A stretch of DNA of 64,000 nt from Chryseobacterium defluvii (GTDB lineage: Bacteria; Bacteroidota; Bacteroidia; Flavobacteriales; Weeksellaceae), in NCBI RefSeq assembly GCF_003634775.1, contig NZ_RBXB01000001.1, forward strand, positions 310,001 to 374,000. Direction: 5' to 3'. Within the stretch, counting starts at the first letter, position 1. Every line of letters starts with the position of its first letter. Shown here in pieces: positions 25,101 through 34,846 of this stretch. Position numbers and translations under genes: made by a program. The notes beneath the pieces were generated by a model. It was not told the origin of the DNA and did no database searches. It was given only the letters and a program-made list of their open reading frames with translations.

Positions 25101-26945
25101 TATTTAGAAGAGCAAAAGAGAAATGTTCTACAGCAACAGCAGGAACTATATAATACCTTCTTGAATGAACAGCAGACTTTCGAGCAGAAAAAAAATGTAA
25201 TTACTGAAAAGTATGAGCTTATCCGAAAAAAAATAGGTGAAAACAATTCTTTCACTCAACCTGAAAGATTAAGGCTCCTTGATGCATCTTATAAAAATGA
25301 ACAAAAAGAAATATCTGATTTAACTCTGGAACTTTTCCAAAAAACAGATTTGTGGATTAAAGCCTTTGGAGACTTGTCAAATATTGGCCCTAAAACTTTG
25401 CTCAAATTGAAAAAGGGGTTATTAGATTATTTAGAAGCAAACAAAAATCTTAATGCTACTGAAATAAAAACCATTCAGGATCAGATAATCAGTATTGATG
25501 AAACACTTTCTTCAAGAAATCCTTTTTTAGCCTTATCGTTAGCCATAGATAAATATAAACAAAAGAGAAAAGAGCTTAATGATGTAGAAAAACAATCAGG
25601 AAAAAATAGTGACAAGTATCTTTTAAAATTAGAAGAAACAAATCAAACTTTCAATGAAATCATTGAAACTACAGGAGCTGCAGCATCTACTATGATTGGG
25701 TTCGTATCTGGTGTTACTGATGCATTCGGTGGAATGTCAGAAGAACTACAATCTACTCTTAAGGATGTTCAGCAGTTGGTGGATGGAATTGTAAATGTTA
25801 TTGCTGGTTATTTTTCCGGAAATTATGGGCAAATGCTTTCTGGTATTGTTCAGATTATCAGTGCTATGGTCAAGTTGTTGAATGGTGATAAAAAAAGAGA
25901 AAGAGAGATTAAGCAATGGCAAAGAGCTGTTGATGATCTTAAATCTTCCTACGAAGAACTTCAGAAGGTAATTGAAAAAACTGCCGGAGAAGAATCTTTA
26001 TCAATGCAAAGGGAGCTAATTGCCAATTTAAAAGAACAGCAAAGAATCCTTGTCCAGATGAGAAGTAAAGAGTCAGAGAAGAAAAAGTCTGACCAAGATA
26101 AAATCGCCACCTACAATCAACAAATAAAAGATATAAATTCTCAGATCTCCGATTTAGTAGATAATTTCAAAAACTCAATTACTACTACTGATTTTAAAGA
26201 TTTATCACAGAGGATTGCAGATGCCCTTATAGAGGCTTTTGGAAAAGGGGAAGATGCCGCAAAAGCATTTGACAAGGTGGTAGAAGATGTAATGCGAAAT
26301 GCAGTTGCCAATGCTTTAAGAATTAAGATTTTGGAACCTGCTGTTCAACAAATGGTTGATAAATTATATTCTTCAATGGGGTTTGGAAATGCAAGTAATG
26401 CTGAGGCTGAAGCCAAGATAAAACAATTGCAGAATGAGGTTGATAACATTGACCAGCAAATTACAACAGCCAATTTTCAAACAAAACCAATTCTACAGGC
26501 AGCAAAACAAAAATTATTACAACAAATAAACGATTTAAAATCTCAGATTGCACAATCTAATATTTCAGGGTCTTTTGATGGTTTAACTCCTGAAGAAAGA
26601 GAAAAGATTAAGGCTTTAGGTGAAACTGCAATGCAGCAGTACATGGATGCTCTAAAACAATATGAAGATCTTTTCGGATCTGCTTCCCAAAACGCTCAAG
26701 GATTAAAAGGAGACATTAAAGGCATAACTGAAAAAACTGCGGGTGCGCTAGAGGCTCAATTTAATGCTGTGAGGATAAATATTGTAGAGATTTTGAAAAT
26801 CCATCAAATAAACCAGAATATCTTCCGAAGTCAACTTCAGGTCCAAGGACAAATTGAAGTTAATACTAGACCTTTAAAAGATATTTATAAGGAAATAAAA
26901 GAGCTGAATTCGAAAGTAAAGAATCAATTAGCAGGAATACCATAA
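22146..26945 (+). CDS. Tape measure protein
   Basis: 1599 residues. The N-terminus has the tape measure domain (FAL..., with TEIAFSTMLGSSDKAKKLME and a LAAKTPFSLQDVS element typical of the TIGR02675 family), then a long Ala/Gln/Lys helical region with heptads, a hydrophobic stretch (ALIAALAFAVYKYSTALTV, about residue 515-535), more coiled coil, and a C-terminal VSGVTDAFGG-type hydrophobic part around 1195. It sets tail length and is ejected with DNA. Length predicts a fairly long tail of the order of 0.2 micrometres if 0.15 nm per residue holds (family rule). Confidence 0.95.
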   Translation: MNQGALHFDALLTVNNFDRGIDRIKNGIKEVSGVAQKETQVMDGYFRNLGTAIGGYFTAQSLFSFTKELINVRGEFQKTEIAFSTMLGSSDKAKKLMEQMVDLAAKTPFSLQDVSSGAKQLLAFQVPAKDIVDTLTRLGNIAAGLNVPLERINLIYGQVKAKNKLMGQELLQFTEAGIPMLTELALKFGKSESEISDMVSAGKIGFKDVQDVLFKMTNEGGMFFELMEKQSASLSGKVANLGDAWDQMLNKIGQSNEGFLYGSIEQLTMLVERYDAVINAVQTLIVSYGAYKAAIIVTAAAQSMANKTLATEIGLLSFSERMKLGRALITQKQTAATLAEAQAEKVSLSTKYATLQAEISSLAVKKQKAVALATERAQALANARIQLSTAQAELASIRTTGTARQINIATRNVEKAQNTVIAAQESAEIARKAALTTASKFYNTQKELEITATALNSATKNVETASEVANTAAKTANTIATQRLTMAQVANTIAMTAAARAAAFLNATLFANPYALATALIAALAFAVYKYSTALTVAEESQNRMNEDAKTQIATITEQESKIKALTKVIEDQTASEDKKASAIKQIHSLTNGRLDQLDSEAVKTGKATEMIKEYIAMLKLEAEAKRYVNELGRLDSDIEDLKNNKGKFGFGDLWDDFTDFDSDFHWSLKKRKEERVNRIVKEKEDEKKLLQEKLDALAKKGINISETEINEGVKPSGPNKGTQRWYEEEIKRLQEANKDLVPQSKKWIQNMSLIEKYQDLLSNKTKKDNRQLAEVLPEGSIKELQRRAQLYSDAIDVAVNGQVKLRKLDKYGNDKDKSGNPYLTGEVISTEEAYNRISEINDKIESLRYKTFQERISEAERQWNNYYKMVEFYGKASADAQYKDLLKGSQNYLEHLEKELETLEKRKNDGGILSNQEKANIIFLRKEIDNLNGTETPLENFKRGIDDAIKTIPSLIEQLKFLEDQQDKAFQKEGNSAPFLEQKKYLEEQKRNVLQQQQELYNTFLNEQQTFEQKKNVITEKYELIRKKIGENNSFTQPERLRLLDASYKNEQKEISDLTLELFQKTDLWIKAFGDLSNIGPKTLLKLKKGLLDYLEANKNLNATEIKTIQDQIISIDETLSSRNPFLALSLAIDKYKQKRKELNDVEKQSGKNSDKYLLKLEETNQTFNEIIETTGAAASTMIGFVSGVTDAFGGMSEELQSTLKDVQQLVDGIVNVIAGYFSGNYGQMLSGIVQIISAMVKLLNGDKKREREIKQWQRAVDDLKSSYEELQKVIEKTAGEESLSMQRELIANLKEQQRILVQMRSKESEKKKSDQDKIATYNQQIKDINSQISDLVDNFKNSITTTDFKDLSQRIADALIEAFGKGEDAAKAFDKVVEDVMRNAVANALRIKILEPAVQQMVDKLYSSMGFGNASNAEAEAKIKQLQNEVDNIDQQITTANFQTKPILQAAKQKLLQQINDLKSQIAQSNISGSFDGLTPEEREKIKALGETAMQQYMDALKQYEDLFGSASQNAQGLKGDIKGITEKTAGALEAQFNAVRINIVEILKIHQINQNIFRSQLQVQGQIEVNTRPLKDIYKEIKELNSKVKNQLAGIP

Positions 26946-27442
26946 TGAAAACAAAAGAAATTTTTAGGATGGCAAAAAAAATAGGTTTATCGCCGGAATG
27001 TAAGGAAAGAATGTCTACCGATCTTTCTATCAAAAACCTTTGTGAGATGTTTTTTGATGGTGATGATTGGTCTATGGAAAATAATTTTCCTGATTTATCA
27101 ACTTTGAGAAGATTTAAAGGTATTTCTGATCAATATGGACTATATACGGATTATAAAGGAATTAAACAAAACGAACAGAATAGTGCCTTTTTTGGCTCAT
27201 CTGAAGTGAGTCTATATTATGATGCATTTAATGTTTCTACGGTTATTATAAGGCATGAATCAAAGGTTAAAATTAAGGCTATAGGAAATGCAATTGTATT
27301 GGTAAATATTTTAGATAGTGCTGAGCTTGAAGTTGAATCTTATGATAACGCTTCAGTTCGGGTTTTTTGTTATGATAATTTAAATGTTAGAACCATAGGA
27401 AATGTAAAAGTTCAAACTTCAAACTTTAATAAAAATGAATGA
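26945..27442 (+). CDS. Conserved phage protein with beta-helix-like C-terminus (165 aa)
   Basis: Starts inside the tape measure stop. The N-terminus (MAKKIGLSPECKERM...) is helical; from about residue 85 alternating hydrophobic strands (VSTVIIRHESKVKIKAIGN, then AIVLVNILD) look like a right-handed beta helix. This matches a common hypothetical of Bacteroidota siphoviruses located after tape measure. It may be a tail tip component or a chaperone; the function is unknown. Confidence 0.72.
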   Translation: MKTKEIFRMAKKIGLSPECKERMSTDLSIKNLCEMFFDGDDWSMENNFPDLSTLRRFKGISDQYGLYTDYKGIKQNEQNSAFFGSSEVSLYYDAFNVSTVIIRHESKVKIKAIGNAIVLVNILDSAELEVESYDNASVRVFCYDNLNVRTIGNVKVQTSNFNKNE

Positions 27443-28457
27443 GGTTAAATATTATTTAAACGGTAAATATTTTAAAGATTTTGGGGTGTATGTTTCTGAA
27501 TCAAATGGTATTGTAGACTCTCTGGAAAGAAAGCCTATACAACAATATGATTGGTCTGAATACCATGGACTATCTCCAGATCTTACCTCTCCTAAATATA
27601 AAGAAAGAAAATTTGAACTAAAATGTTTCATAATTGGAGATAACTGGGAGATAATGTTTGATAATTTTAAGGATTTCCTTATCAAAGAATTTTCAAAACC
27701 AGGTACCCAAAGACTTCACATTGAACCTTTCGAATTTAAGGTACTTCCTTATGAAGTTTACATGATGGAAGAAATTAAAATAGAAAAAAGGTTCAAGCAA
27801 GGCAATATGGTAGGTGTTTTCAATTTAATTCTAATTGAACCCAATCCGATTAAAAAAATTCTTAAAACAAATCTTGATACATTTCATCTTTCATACGAAT
27901 GCTCATCTGAAACAGAAATTTTCCTAGGAGACGGCACAAAACTAATTGGAAGAGGAAATGTAAGTTTTACTAAAGATTATTCAGCCCCGTCTTATCAAGG
28001 ATCTGGAATAAATATCATTCAGCAAAGTGCCATAAACAATAATTATTATGAATTATATGTAATCCCTTCCGGATTGAATCATTATCTATTTTCCCTGAAG
28101 GTTTCGCTTTCTTCCGCAAAAGACATGAACATGTATTTGATAGGAAAGAAGCCTGATAACACATATCACGCTGTTGCAATCAGTGAAACTTTTTCCGGAG
28201 CTATTGGTGAAAATGAAATTAGCCTGGTTAAAGAGTTAGATGCATCAACCTATTCAAAGTTCTATTTCAAAGTTCTTGACACCGAAGGAAATGAAATTTC
28301 AGGATCAACTTTCACCGATCCCAGAATTGAAACCGCCGAAGTAATTGGCGAGTGGCAAAATATGTTAGGAAAAGAAAAAATAATCATCATAGCCGGCAAT
28401 GTAGATGATATTAAAAATCTATCAACTGAAGCCGAGATAATTTGGAATAAAATATAA
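27435..28457 (+). CDS. Distal tail (Dit)-like protein
   Basis: 340 residues, overlapping the preceding gene by 8 bases. The start (MNEVKYYLNGKYFKDFGVYV) and middle FEFKVLPYEVYMMEEIKIEK-type strands resemble distal tail proteins that form the hub below the tape measure. The C-terminal half has a Ser/Gly-rich carbohydrate-like region. Dit identity is from gene order and strand pattern. Confidence 0.7.
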   Translation: MNEVKYYLNGKYFKDFGVYVSESNGIVDSLERKPIQQYDWSEYHGLSPDLTSPKYKERKFELKCFIIGDNWEIMFDNFKDFLIKEFSKPGTQRLHIEPFEFKVLPYEVYMMEEIKIEKRFKQGNMVGVFNLILIEPNPIKKILKTNLDTFHLSYECSSETEIFLGDGTKLIGRGNVSFTKDYSAPSYQGSGINIIQQSAINNNYYELYVIPSGLNHYLFSLKVSLSSAKDMNMYLIGKKPDNTYHAVAISETFSGAIGENEISLVKELDASTYSKFYFKVLDTEGNEISGSTFTDPRIETAEVIGEWQNMLGKEKIIIIAGNVDDIKNLSTEAEIIWNKI

Positions 28458-28477
28458 CACTTAAAAAATTAAATAAA

Positions 28478-31006
28478 ATGCCAGAAACAGTAATTATAAA
28501 TATTTCGGATACAGTTCCGCCATCAAATTACGCTACAATTGATCAAAATGGAATTGAAGGGAATGTTAATACTAAACCCCAAATAGAGCAGAAATTATCA
28601 GCTTTAAAAACGGAAATGATGAATGTTGTTGAAACAAATTTTCAAGGAACTATAAAACCATCAGATCCCGCACCAACAGATGATGGGGCTTATGAGCCAG
28701 AAGTTTCTTCTGAAGATAATAAAGATATAGATCCAACAGATTGGGGTACACTTTACGCAAACGCAGGAAACCTTAGAGCTAAAAAAGGCTATGATACCAC
28801 ATTTTATAAAAAAGGCTCAGTTTGGACAAAGGTAGAAAGGGAGTTAGTAAAAGGTAAAGATGCTTATGAGGATTGGTTGGACCAGGGAAACATTGGGACA
28901 AGAGCGGATTTTGTTGCTTCTTTAGGTTCTTTTACAAAGGCTCAATTTGATCAAGAGGCTGACCAGTATAAAACGTTCATTTTAGAAACTGATGATGTTT
29001 CTAGTATTAATTTTACTCAAAATATAGCACCTGGGGCTGGATCTTCAATTTATATTAAACAGATAACAGAATCCAACGCAATTACTAAAGTGAGAATAAA
29101 AGTAGCAACTGCAGGAGTTGGAGATTTTACCTTAAAACGAGCAGGTGTTAAATCCGAATTCGCATCAAATATTCCTTTAGTTGCTGGATGGAATGAATTT
29201 CCTATTGATTTGGATGTTGAGCCAGCCGATCTTGTGGGTTATAATACAGCTACTTCAACGGCTAGCCTTTGTTTTAAAGACGGAACAGGTGGACAGTATG
29301 TAACCGATGATGGCTCTGTTTTGGACGGAAATTTGGCAATCGAACTATATTCTGTTGAAGGACAAGTTAACACCTTTGAGAAAATTGTTAATGTTAATCT
29401 AGATGAAATAGGAGCGAAAATTGGAACTTCAGACCTTAACTTACTAAATACCTTTTCTAAACCAAAATTAAGAAATATAGACTATGGCGTTGTATCAGCT
29501 TTTAATCTTCCGGTAGAAAAGGATGTTCTTGACAACAATAAAATTGCAGTTACCGGTTCGGCTATTACTGGAAATTTCCCTTACAATGATTACGCATATT
29601 CATTTGGCTTTACTGTTAATTTCCCTAATGTTTATTCGGGAAATGAAGCTATTGCAACATTAAATGTGGGATCACAAACTATTAATATTTATGCCGGAGG
29701 AACTCCTACAATAGCATTTAACATTAACGGAACACAGGTAAACGCATTACCAAGTTTTGATTATGGGAATAAAACTGTAAAAATAGTTGTCGTATCGGAT
29801 GCATACTTCATAAATGTTTATGTTGATGGTCAGAGAATGGGTCTGCTTAACAAAAACAAAAAAGCAACTCAATTCAATTTTATTTTAAATAAGCAAAATG
29901 GAAAATCATTTGAAAAGATTGCTTTCTGGAATCGAGATATTTCCGTGGAAAGGATAACACAATGGAATTTGGACCAGAACCCTTTCAATTTAAAAGGTAT
30001 AAAAGACAAATTATTCCCGGCTAAAGGTTATCAAATAAGTGATCATTTATTGGCAGGCAACCCATATTTTAAAATCCCGGCCGAACAATCAATAATCAAG
30101 TTTAAAGGAAAATATTATTTATACTACACAGCTGCAAGATCAACACCAGATGTTTTTATAGAATCTGGAATTGCTGTAGCTGTATCAAACAGGGCTGATG
30201 GTGGATATTCCCAATATACAAATGATGTTGTAATTGGGGGCTTAAGAAACAAGGCAGGCGTAACTCGGGCAATGGGTAGTTGGGTTGGTGTTGTGGGTGA
30301 TTATGTATACGTATTTGCCGCAATGGATTATACAGCTTCAAGTGCTGGAGGTAAAATTTTCAAAAGCTCAAATGGTTTAGACTTTAATTATGTAGGGGAT
30401 TTCATCCCGGGTGGGACTATTCCGTATTTGGCTAATATTTCAATTTATCCTGAAAAGAAAGGTAATTATTATTACGGTATAGTTGAAGGAAAGGTAGGCG
30501 GCGTTTGGATCTCCTATTTAGTAAGATCGTTGAACTTTGAAAGCGGCTGGGAAATGGTTCAGGTGTTGAATAGCTTAGAAGTAACTTCCGGTGTAATGTA
30601 TGGTGGTCCAGAGTTGCTACGATCCGCAAACGAAGATAGATGGATGTGTTTTTACCATGCTGCTTTCGAACCTGCTTCTGGTCCTAGTATCACTAATGTT
30701 GCTCCAACATCCCTATTCTATGCAGAATGTTTTGATACCGGGGCTCCAATTAATTGGGTGAACAAAAAGAAAGTTTTAGACATTAATGATGAATTGGATT
30801 TTTATAACGCCTATAATTGCGACCAGGTAGCAACACCGCAGGTTTACGAAGAAAATGGGAAAACATACCTTTCTTATGTTTTAGCCCAAAATATCAGACC
30901 GGGTGCTCCGGCTGATGAGGAACAATTATTTTGCCAGATAAGAATTGCTCAGTTTGATGGAACCAAGGAAGAATTAGCTGGAATTGTCCCTTTTGAAATA
31001 GCTTAA
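28478..31006 (+). CDS. Tail fibre with glycosidase-like propeller domain
   Basis: 842 residues. The N-terminus attaches to the tail. Residues near 130-150 have the AYEDWLDQGNIGTRADFVASL motif typical of phage fibre linkers. A LamG-like strand domain covers about 355-510, and from about residue 527 a five-bladed-propeller-like glycosidase region (IIKFKGKYYLYYTAARS and later RWMCFYHAAF) resembles GH43/GH32-type folds, ending near 840. It may bind or cleave host surface polysaccharide; catalytic residues are not identified. Followed by tail protein after 3 bases. Confidence 0.75.
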   Translation: MPETVIINISDTVPPSNYATIDQNGIEGNVNTKPQIEQKLSALKTEMMNVVETNFQGTIKPSDPAPTDDGAYEPEVSSEDNKDIDPTDWGTLYANAGNLRAKKGYDTTFYKKGSVWTKVERELVKGKDAYEDWLDQGNIGTRADFVASLGSFTKAQFDQEADQYKTFILETDDVSSINFTQNIAPGAGSSIYIKQITESNAITKVRIKVATAGVGDFTLKRAGVKSEFASNIPLVAGWNEFPIDLDVEPADLVGYNTATSTASLCFKDGTGGQYVTDDGSVLDGNLAIELYSVEGQVNTFEKIVNVNLDEIGAKIGTSDLNLLNTFSKPKLRNIDYGVVSAFNLPVEKDVLDNNKIAVTGSAITGNFPYNDYAYSFGFTVNFPNVYSGNEAIATLNVGSQTINIYAGGTPTIAFNINGTQVNALPSFDYGNKTVKIVVVSDAYFINVYVDGQRMGLLNKNKKATQFNFILNKQNGKSFEKIAFWNRDISVERITQWNLDQNPFNLKGIKDKLFPAKGYQISDHLLAGNPYFKIPAEQSIIKFKGKYYLYYTAARSTPDVFIESGIAVAVSNRADGGYSQYTNDVVIGGLRNKAGVTRAMGSWVGVVGDYVYVFAAMDYTASSAGGKIFKSSNGLDFNYVGDFIPGGTIPYLANISIYPEKKGNYYYGIVEGKVGGVWISYLVRSLNFESGWEMVQVLNSLEVTSGVMYGGPELLRSANEDRWMCFYHAAFEPASGPSITNVAPTSLFYAECFDTGAPINWVNKKKVLDINDELDFYNAYNCDQVATPQVYEENGKTYLSYVLAQNIRPGAPADEEQLFCQIRIAQFDGTKEELAGIVPFEIA

Positions 31007-31009
31007 TAA

Positions 31010-33730
31010 ATGAATAACATAAAAATATACAGAAACGGAAATCCAATCTTCAATTTAATTGAAAGGGGGAAAAGAACAGTAGAGTCTGCTTCTTTAAATC
31101 GGGTATTATTATCTGATGATTCGATCTCAATTAAATTGAATTCTGTTTCTGTATTGGATATACGAATTAACGATTATTTCATTCTTTTCGGGTCTGTTTA
31201 TAGAATCAATGTTCTACCTGCAGTAGATAAAAAAAGTAATTCTCAATATGAATACAATATTATTGCTCAGGGTTTAATGTTCGATTTGTTGAGATGTAAA
31301 TACTTCAACGCAGACGCTACCGGATTTGGGCCGGATCTCGAATTTCCGCTAATCGGAACAATAGAAACTTTCCTCATTGTTCTTCGAAACAATATGAGGC
31401 GTTTTGCCTCAAACTGGGAGATAGGGAATTTCACCAATGGAGAAACAAAAACTATCACATTCAGCGAAGATAATTGCCTTTCTGCTCTGCAAAAGATTTG
31501 TAATGAATTTAAAACAGATTTCTGGATTAAAGCTGAAGATAATAAGTTTGTTATTCATACTGGAAATTATGGCAAGACGGTTCCGGTTCAATTCGAGTAC
31601 GGAAAAGGGAAAGGATTATATTCTCTTTCAAGGACTAATGTTGATGAGAATGATATTATTAATAGGCTGTATGTTTTTGGAGGATCTCAGAACATACCGA
31701 ATGAATACCGTAATTTCAGCACTAAACTAAAACTCCCTAGTTCAGATTATATAGAAGATCAAGCTTCAGTCTATTCATTTGGACTTAAAGAGGGATCAAT
31801 TACTTTTGATGATGTTTACCCGCATCGAACTGGTAAAATAACTGGACTTGGAGGAACAAAATTCAAATTCTTTGATACAACAATGGATTTTGACCTGAAT
31901 GCTAAAAATTCGGATGGGTCAACAAAATACTTGGTTGCGGGTACTTCTGCTAAAGTTCATTTTAACACCGGGAATCTTGCAGGGTATGAGTTCGAGATAA
32001 AAAAAGGCGGTTATGACCATAACACAAAATCATTTGAAATTATTCCTTTCAAAAATGATCAGGGTCAAAGTTTCCCGGATGAAAACTCTGCTGCTTTTCA
32101 GTTTTCCGTTGGTGATGAGTATGTGATATTAGATATTAATATGCCGCAATCTTACATCGATAATGCAGAAAACGAATTGCTTCAAAAAGGAATAGAACAG
32201 TTCGAGCTGCACAAAAACGCAAAAGTTTCATATTCGATGGAAGTTGATCCCGAATACATGAAGAGAATCGGAGTAGGAAAGTTTGATATTGGCGATTATA
32301 TCCGGATTATTGATGAGCCACTGAAAATAAATAAAGTTTTGCGGGTAAATCAGGAAACTATAGATTTTATTCAGAATGGAGAATGGAACCAGTACCGGAC
32401 AAAAATAGTGATAGCTGATTCTTATGAAATCAACTATGCGTCACAATTAATTTTGGATATCAAAGAGATCAAGAATGTAATGTCTATTACAAATCTAGGG
32501 CAAATTAATTATTCAAAATTGGGTTTAAAGACAACTGAAGAACTTAAAAACCTTGTTTTTGACACCGATGATTATTTCAACCCGGAAAATATCCGGCCGA
32601 ACTCGATAGAAACAAACATGCTATCAGTTGGGGCAAAATCACAGCAAATTAGTTGTTCAGTTGTATTCTACGTGATGTTTGAAAACGACAAAAATAAGGT
32701 TAAAGTAAATCCGGGTATTGTGTATTCTCAAACATTTGACAAAGAATGGACGATCGCAGAAGATACAGAAACAATTCCGGATGATGATTACCGATATGTG
32801 TATGCAGCGTGCAGTAAAACAGGAACAAACGGCACCATAGTTTTCACGAAAGATCAAATTAAGTTCGATGCGGATCCGAACGACTATTATTTCCTAATAG
32901 GGATTCTGCATTCAGTTGTTGATAATGTAAGGGTTTTATCAATTACCGTTGGAACCACAACTATTAACGGTGGTTTGATCAGAACTGGTATTATTTCCTC
33001 TTTGGACGGACAAATGACCATTAATCTTGATACGCAAGAAATAAAGGCTAAAATCAAATTTCTAAGCGGGTCAGACGGCTTTACTTCTATTGACGGAGGT
33101 GTGCTGATGTCTGAAGTTATTGAGGTTGGGGACGGAACTGTTCAAAATGCTTTCGTTTCCGGAAAAACAGATGTAGGTGACACCACCGGAACTAGCATAA
33201 GATTTGGGGCAGGAGCAAATTATATAAACAGAAATACGGCTCCTTTCCGTGTTCAGCATAACGGAAAATTGATAGCACAGAACGCTGATATTTCAGGTGT
33301 AATTAATGCAACATCCGGTACTTTTTCTGGAACTATCAATGCTTATGCAGGTACATTCGGAAGTGTGATCACAAATAAATACTTTACAATTACTTCAGAT
33401 GGGCTTGAATCGCCACAAGGTTGGATTGTGGTAGGTGATTATACATCAGCAGGAGACAGCAGAAAGTTTGCTCAATTATCGGGTCTACAAAATAGCGGAT
33501 CTGGAATGTTAACTATCGTCAACACGAAATCTGACGGCACATTTCACACAGGAATTTCTCTTGATGTTAGAAATGGAACCGGTGGAAATTTAGCACTTGA
33601 TATTCCAAATGGTGGAATCAGGGTTCAAGGTGAAAATGGCTATAATGGCACCCTTAAAATGGAAACAGCTGGAGGAAATACAATTTTCGTAGAAGTAAGA
33701 AATGGATTATTAACTAATTGGTTTACATAA
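31010..33730 (+). CDS. Tail tip/endopeptidase-like (Tal) protein
   Basis: 906 residues. N-terminal part (SLNRVLLSDDSISIKLNSV, then KSNSQYEYNIIAQG) matches prophage tail-endopeptidase/tail-associated proteins; the middle has DWI-like strands, and the C-terminal third is Gly/Thr-rich repeated strands such as TSGTFSGTINAYAGTFGSVI (fibre-like beta region). It most likely closes the tail tip and carries host-contact sequence. No lytic domain was recognised. Confidence 0.8.
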   Translation: MNNIKIYRNGNPIFNLIERGKRTVESASLNRVLLSDDSISIKLNSVSVLDIRINDYFILFGSVYRINVLPAVDKKSNSQYEYNIIAQGLMFDLLRCKYFNADATGFGPDLEFPLIGTIETFLIVLRNNMRRFASNWEIGNFTNGETKTITFSEDNCLSALQKICNEFKTDFWIKAEDNKFVIHTGNYGKTVPVQFEYGKGKGLYSLSRTNVDENDIINRLYVFGGSQNIPNEYRNFSTKLKLPSSDYIEDQASVYSFGLKEGSITFDDVYPHRTGKITGLGGTKFKFFDTTMDFDLNAKNSDGSTKYLVAGTSAKVHFNTGNLAGYEFEIKKGGYDHNTKSFEIIPFKNDQGQSFPDENSAAFQFSVGDEYVILDINMPQSYIDNAENELLQKGIEQFELHKNAKVSYSMEVDPEYMKRIGVGKFDIGDYIRIIDEPLKINKVLRVNQETIDFIQNGEWNQYRTKIVIADSYEINYASQLILDIKEIKNVMSITNLGQINYSKLGLKTTEELKNLVFDTDDYFNPENIRPNSIETNMLSVGAKSQQISCSVVFYVMFENDKNKVKVNPGIVYSQTFDKEWTIAEDTETIPDDDYRYVYAACSKTGTNGTIVFTKDQIKFDADPNDYYFLIGILHSVVDNVRVLSITVGTTTINGGLIRTGIISSLDGQMTINLDTQEIKAKIKFLSGSDGFTSIDGGVLMSEVIEVGDGTVQNAFVSGKTDVGDTTGTSIRFGAGANYINRNTAPFRVQHNGKLIAQNADISGVINATSGTFSGTINAYAGTFGSVITNKYFTITSDGLESPQGWIVVGDYTSAGDSRKFAQLSGLQNSGSGMLTIVNTKSDGTFHTGISLDVRNGTGGNLALDIPNGGIRVQGENGYNGTLKMETAGGNTIFVEVRNGLLTNWFT

Positions 33731-33741
33731 ATTAAAAAAAA

Positions 33742-34296
33742 ATGAAAATATTAATTAAAATATTACGCTTTTTTGTCAACAATCTCAATTGTATTCATTC
33801 CGGGGTGGGTTTTGACAAAGTTATAGCTGCCTTTAAAATTGCGGCCGTTCCCGCTATTTTCGTGTCTATTTTTGAAGGCCTTTCAGAGTGGTATATCGTG
33901 AATCAATGGTTTATGATCTTTGTCTTTTATGCTATCGCAATTGACCATATTCTGGGAACAATTGTACATGCTTTCGTGAAAAAAGATTTCACTTTCAAAA
34001 AAAATGCAATGGGGTTTGTCATGAAAATAAGTATCTGCATTGCCGGCTATTCTTTGTTTGTGATGATACATGAAATCTTCAAAGGAATTCCTTTCATTGC
34101 TGATTATTTCAAGATACTTATTCAATTTATAGTTTTTATATGGCCGGCTGGCTCCGCTATGGGAAACATGAGCATTTTAACAGGAGGTAAATTTCCACCG
34201 ATCGGATGGATGAAAAAACTAGAAAGGTTCCAAGAGAATGCAGATATCAACGAATTTAAAATTACGAAAGATGAGAACAATACTGATAATACTTAG
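33742..34296 (+). CDS. Holin
   Basis: 184 residues with four hydrophobic segments: about 33-52, 56-78, 96-115 and 125-147. Basic N-terminus (MKILIKILRFFVNN) and polar C-terminus. It is followed by a spanin and a muramidase, so it is the pore-forming protein of the lysis cassette. Overlaps the spanin start by 26 bases. Confidence 0.85.
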   Translation: MKILIKILRFFVNNLNCIHSGVGFDKVIAAFKIAAVPAIFVSIFEGLSEWYIVNQWFMIFVFYAIAIDHILGTIVHAFVKKDFTFKKNAMGFVMKISICIAGYSLFVMIHEIFKGIPFIADYFKILIQFIVFIWPAGSAMGNMSILTGGKFPPIGWMKKLERFQENADINEFKITKDENNTDNT

Positions 34297-34846
34297 TTTC
34301 TTCCTTATTCTTGGATGTAAATCGAAAAAAGTTTTGAAAACCAAAGCTTCAGAATTAGAAACAATTCATGTAGTTTCCGAAAAAAAAGAAGAAAATAAAA
34401 TTGAGAAAGTTGAACAAAAACAGGAAACAAAAAAGACTGATTTGGTTGATCAGAAAAAAGAAATCCAAACCGACATTGAAATTAAAGGTAAGGCTGAAGC
34501 TGATAAACCGATTGAAATCTACAACATTGAAAACGGAGATACTCTACAAGCTATTAAAGTTACCGGGAATGCAGATGTATCGATAAAAACCAAAACATCG
34601 AAATCGGATCATATAAAGAAGGAGTATTCAAGTTCAGAATCAAACAATAAGCTTGAAGAATTGGCGAAAAATATGGTCAACGAAGAAAATTTGAAGAAAG
34701 CCGGAAAGCAGATTAATAACTCAGCAAAAGAAGTTACTACCACTACCGGAACGTTTTGGAGTTTTGGTTTAATTGGCGTTTTAGGAGCAATTGCTTTAAT
34801 ACTTATAGCATTATTTATTTACTTCAGAAATTACAGAAAGAGATGA
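34271..34846 (+). CDS. Unimolecular spanin candidate
   Basis: 191 residues from ATG 34271; the upstream ATG/TTG start would add codons from the holin gene and hide the signal. The N-terminus RTILIILSFFLILGC has a lipobox with Cys16; the mature part is Lys/Glu-rich coiled coil and strands; the C-terminus FWSFGLIGVLGAIALILIALF (about 162-182) is a membrane helix ending in basic residues. A lipoprotein anchor plus a C-terminal inner-membrane helix in one protein is the u-spanin design (T1 gp11 type) for fusing inner and outer membranes at lysis. Confidence 0.78.
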   Translation: MRTILIILSFFLILGCKSKKVLKTKASELETIHVVSEKKEENKIEKVEQKQETKKTDLVDQKKEIQTDIEIKGKAEADKPIEIYNIENGDTLQAIKVTGNADVSIKTKTSKSDHIKKEYSSSESNNKLEELAKNMVNEENLKKAGKQINNSAKEVTTTTGTFWSFGLIGVLGAIALILIALFIYFRNYRKR

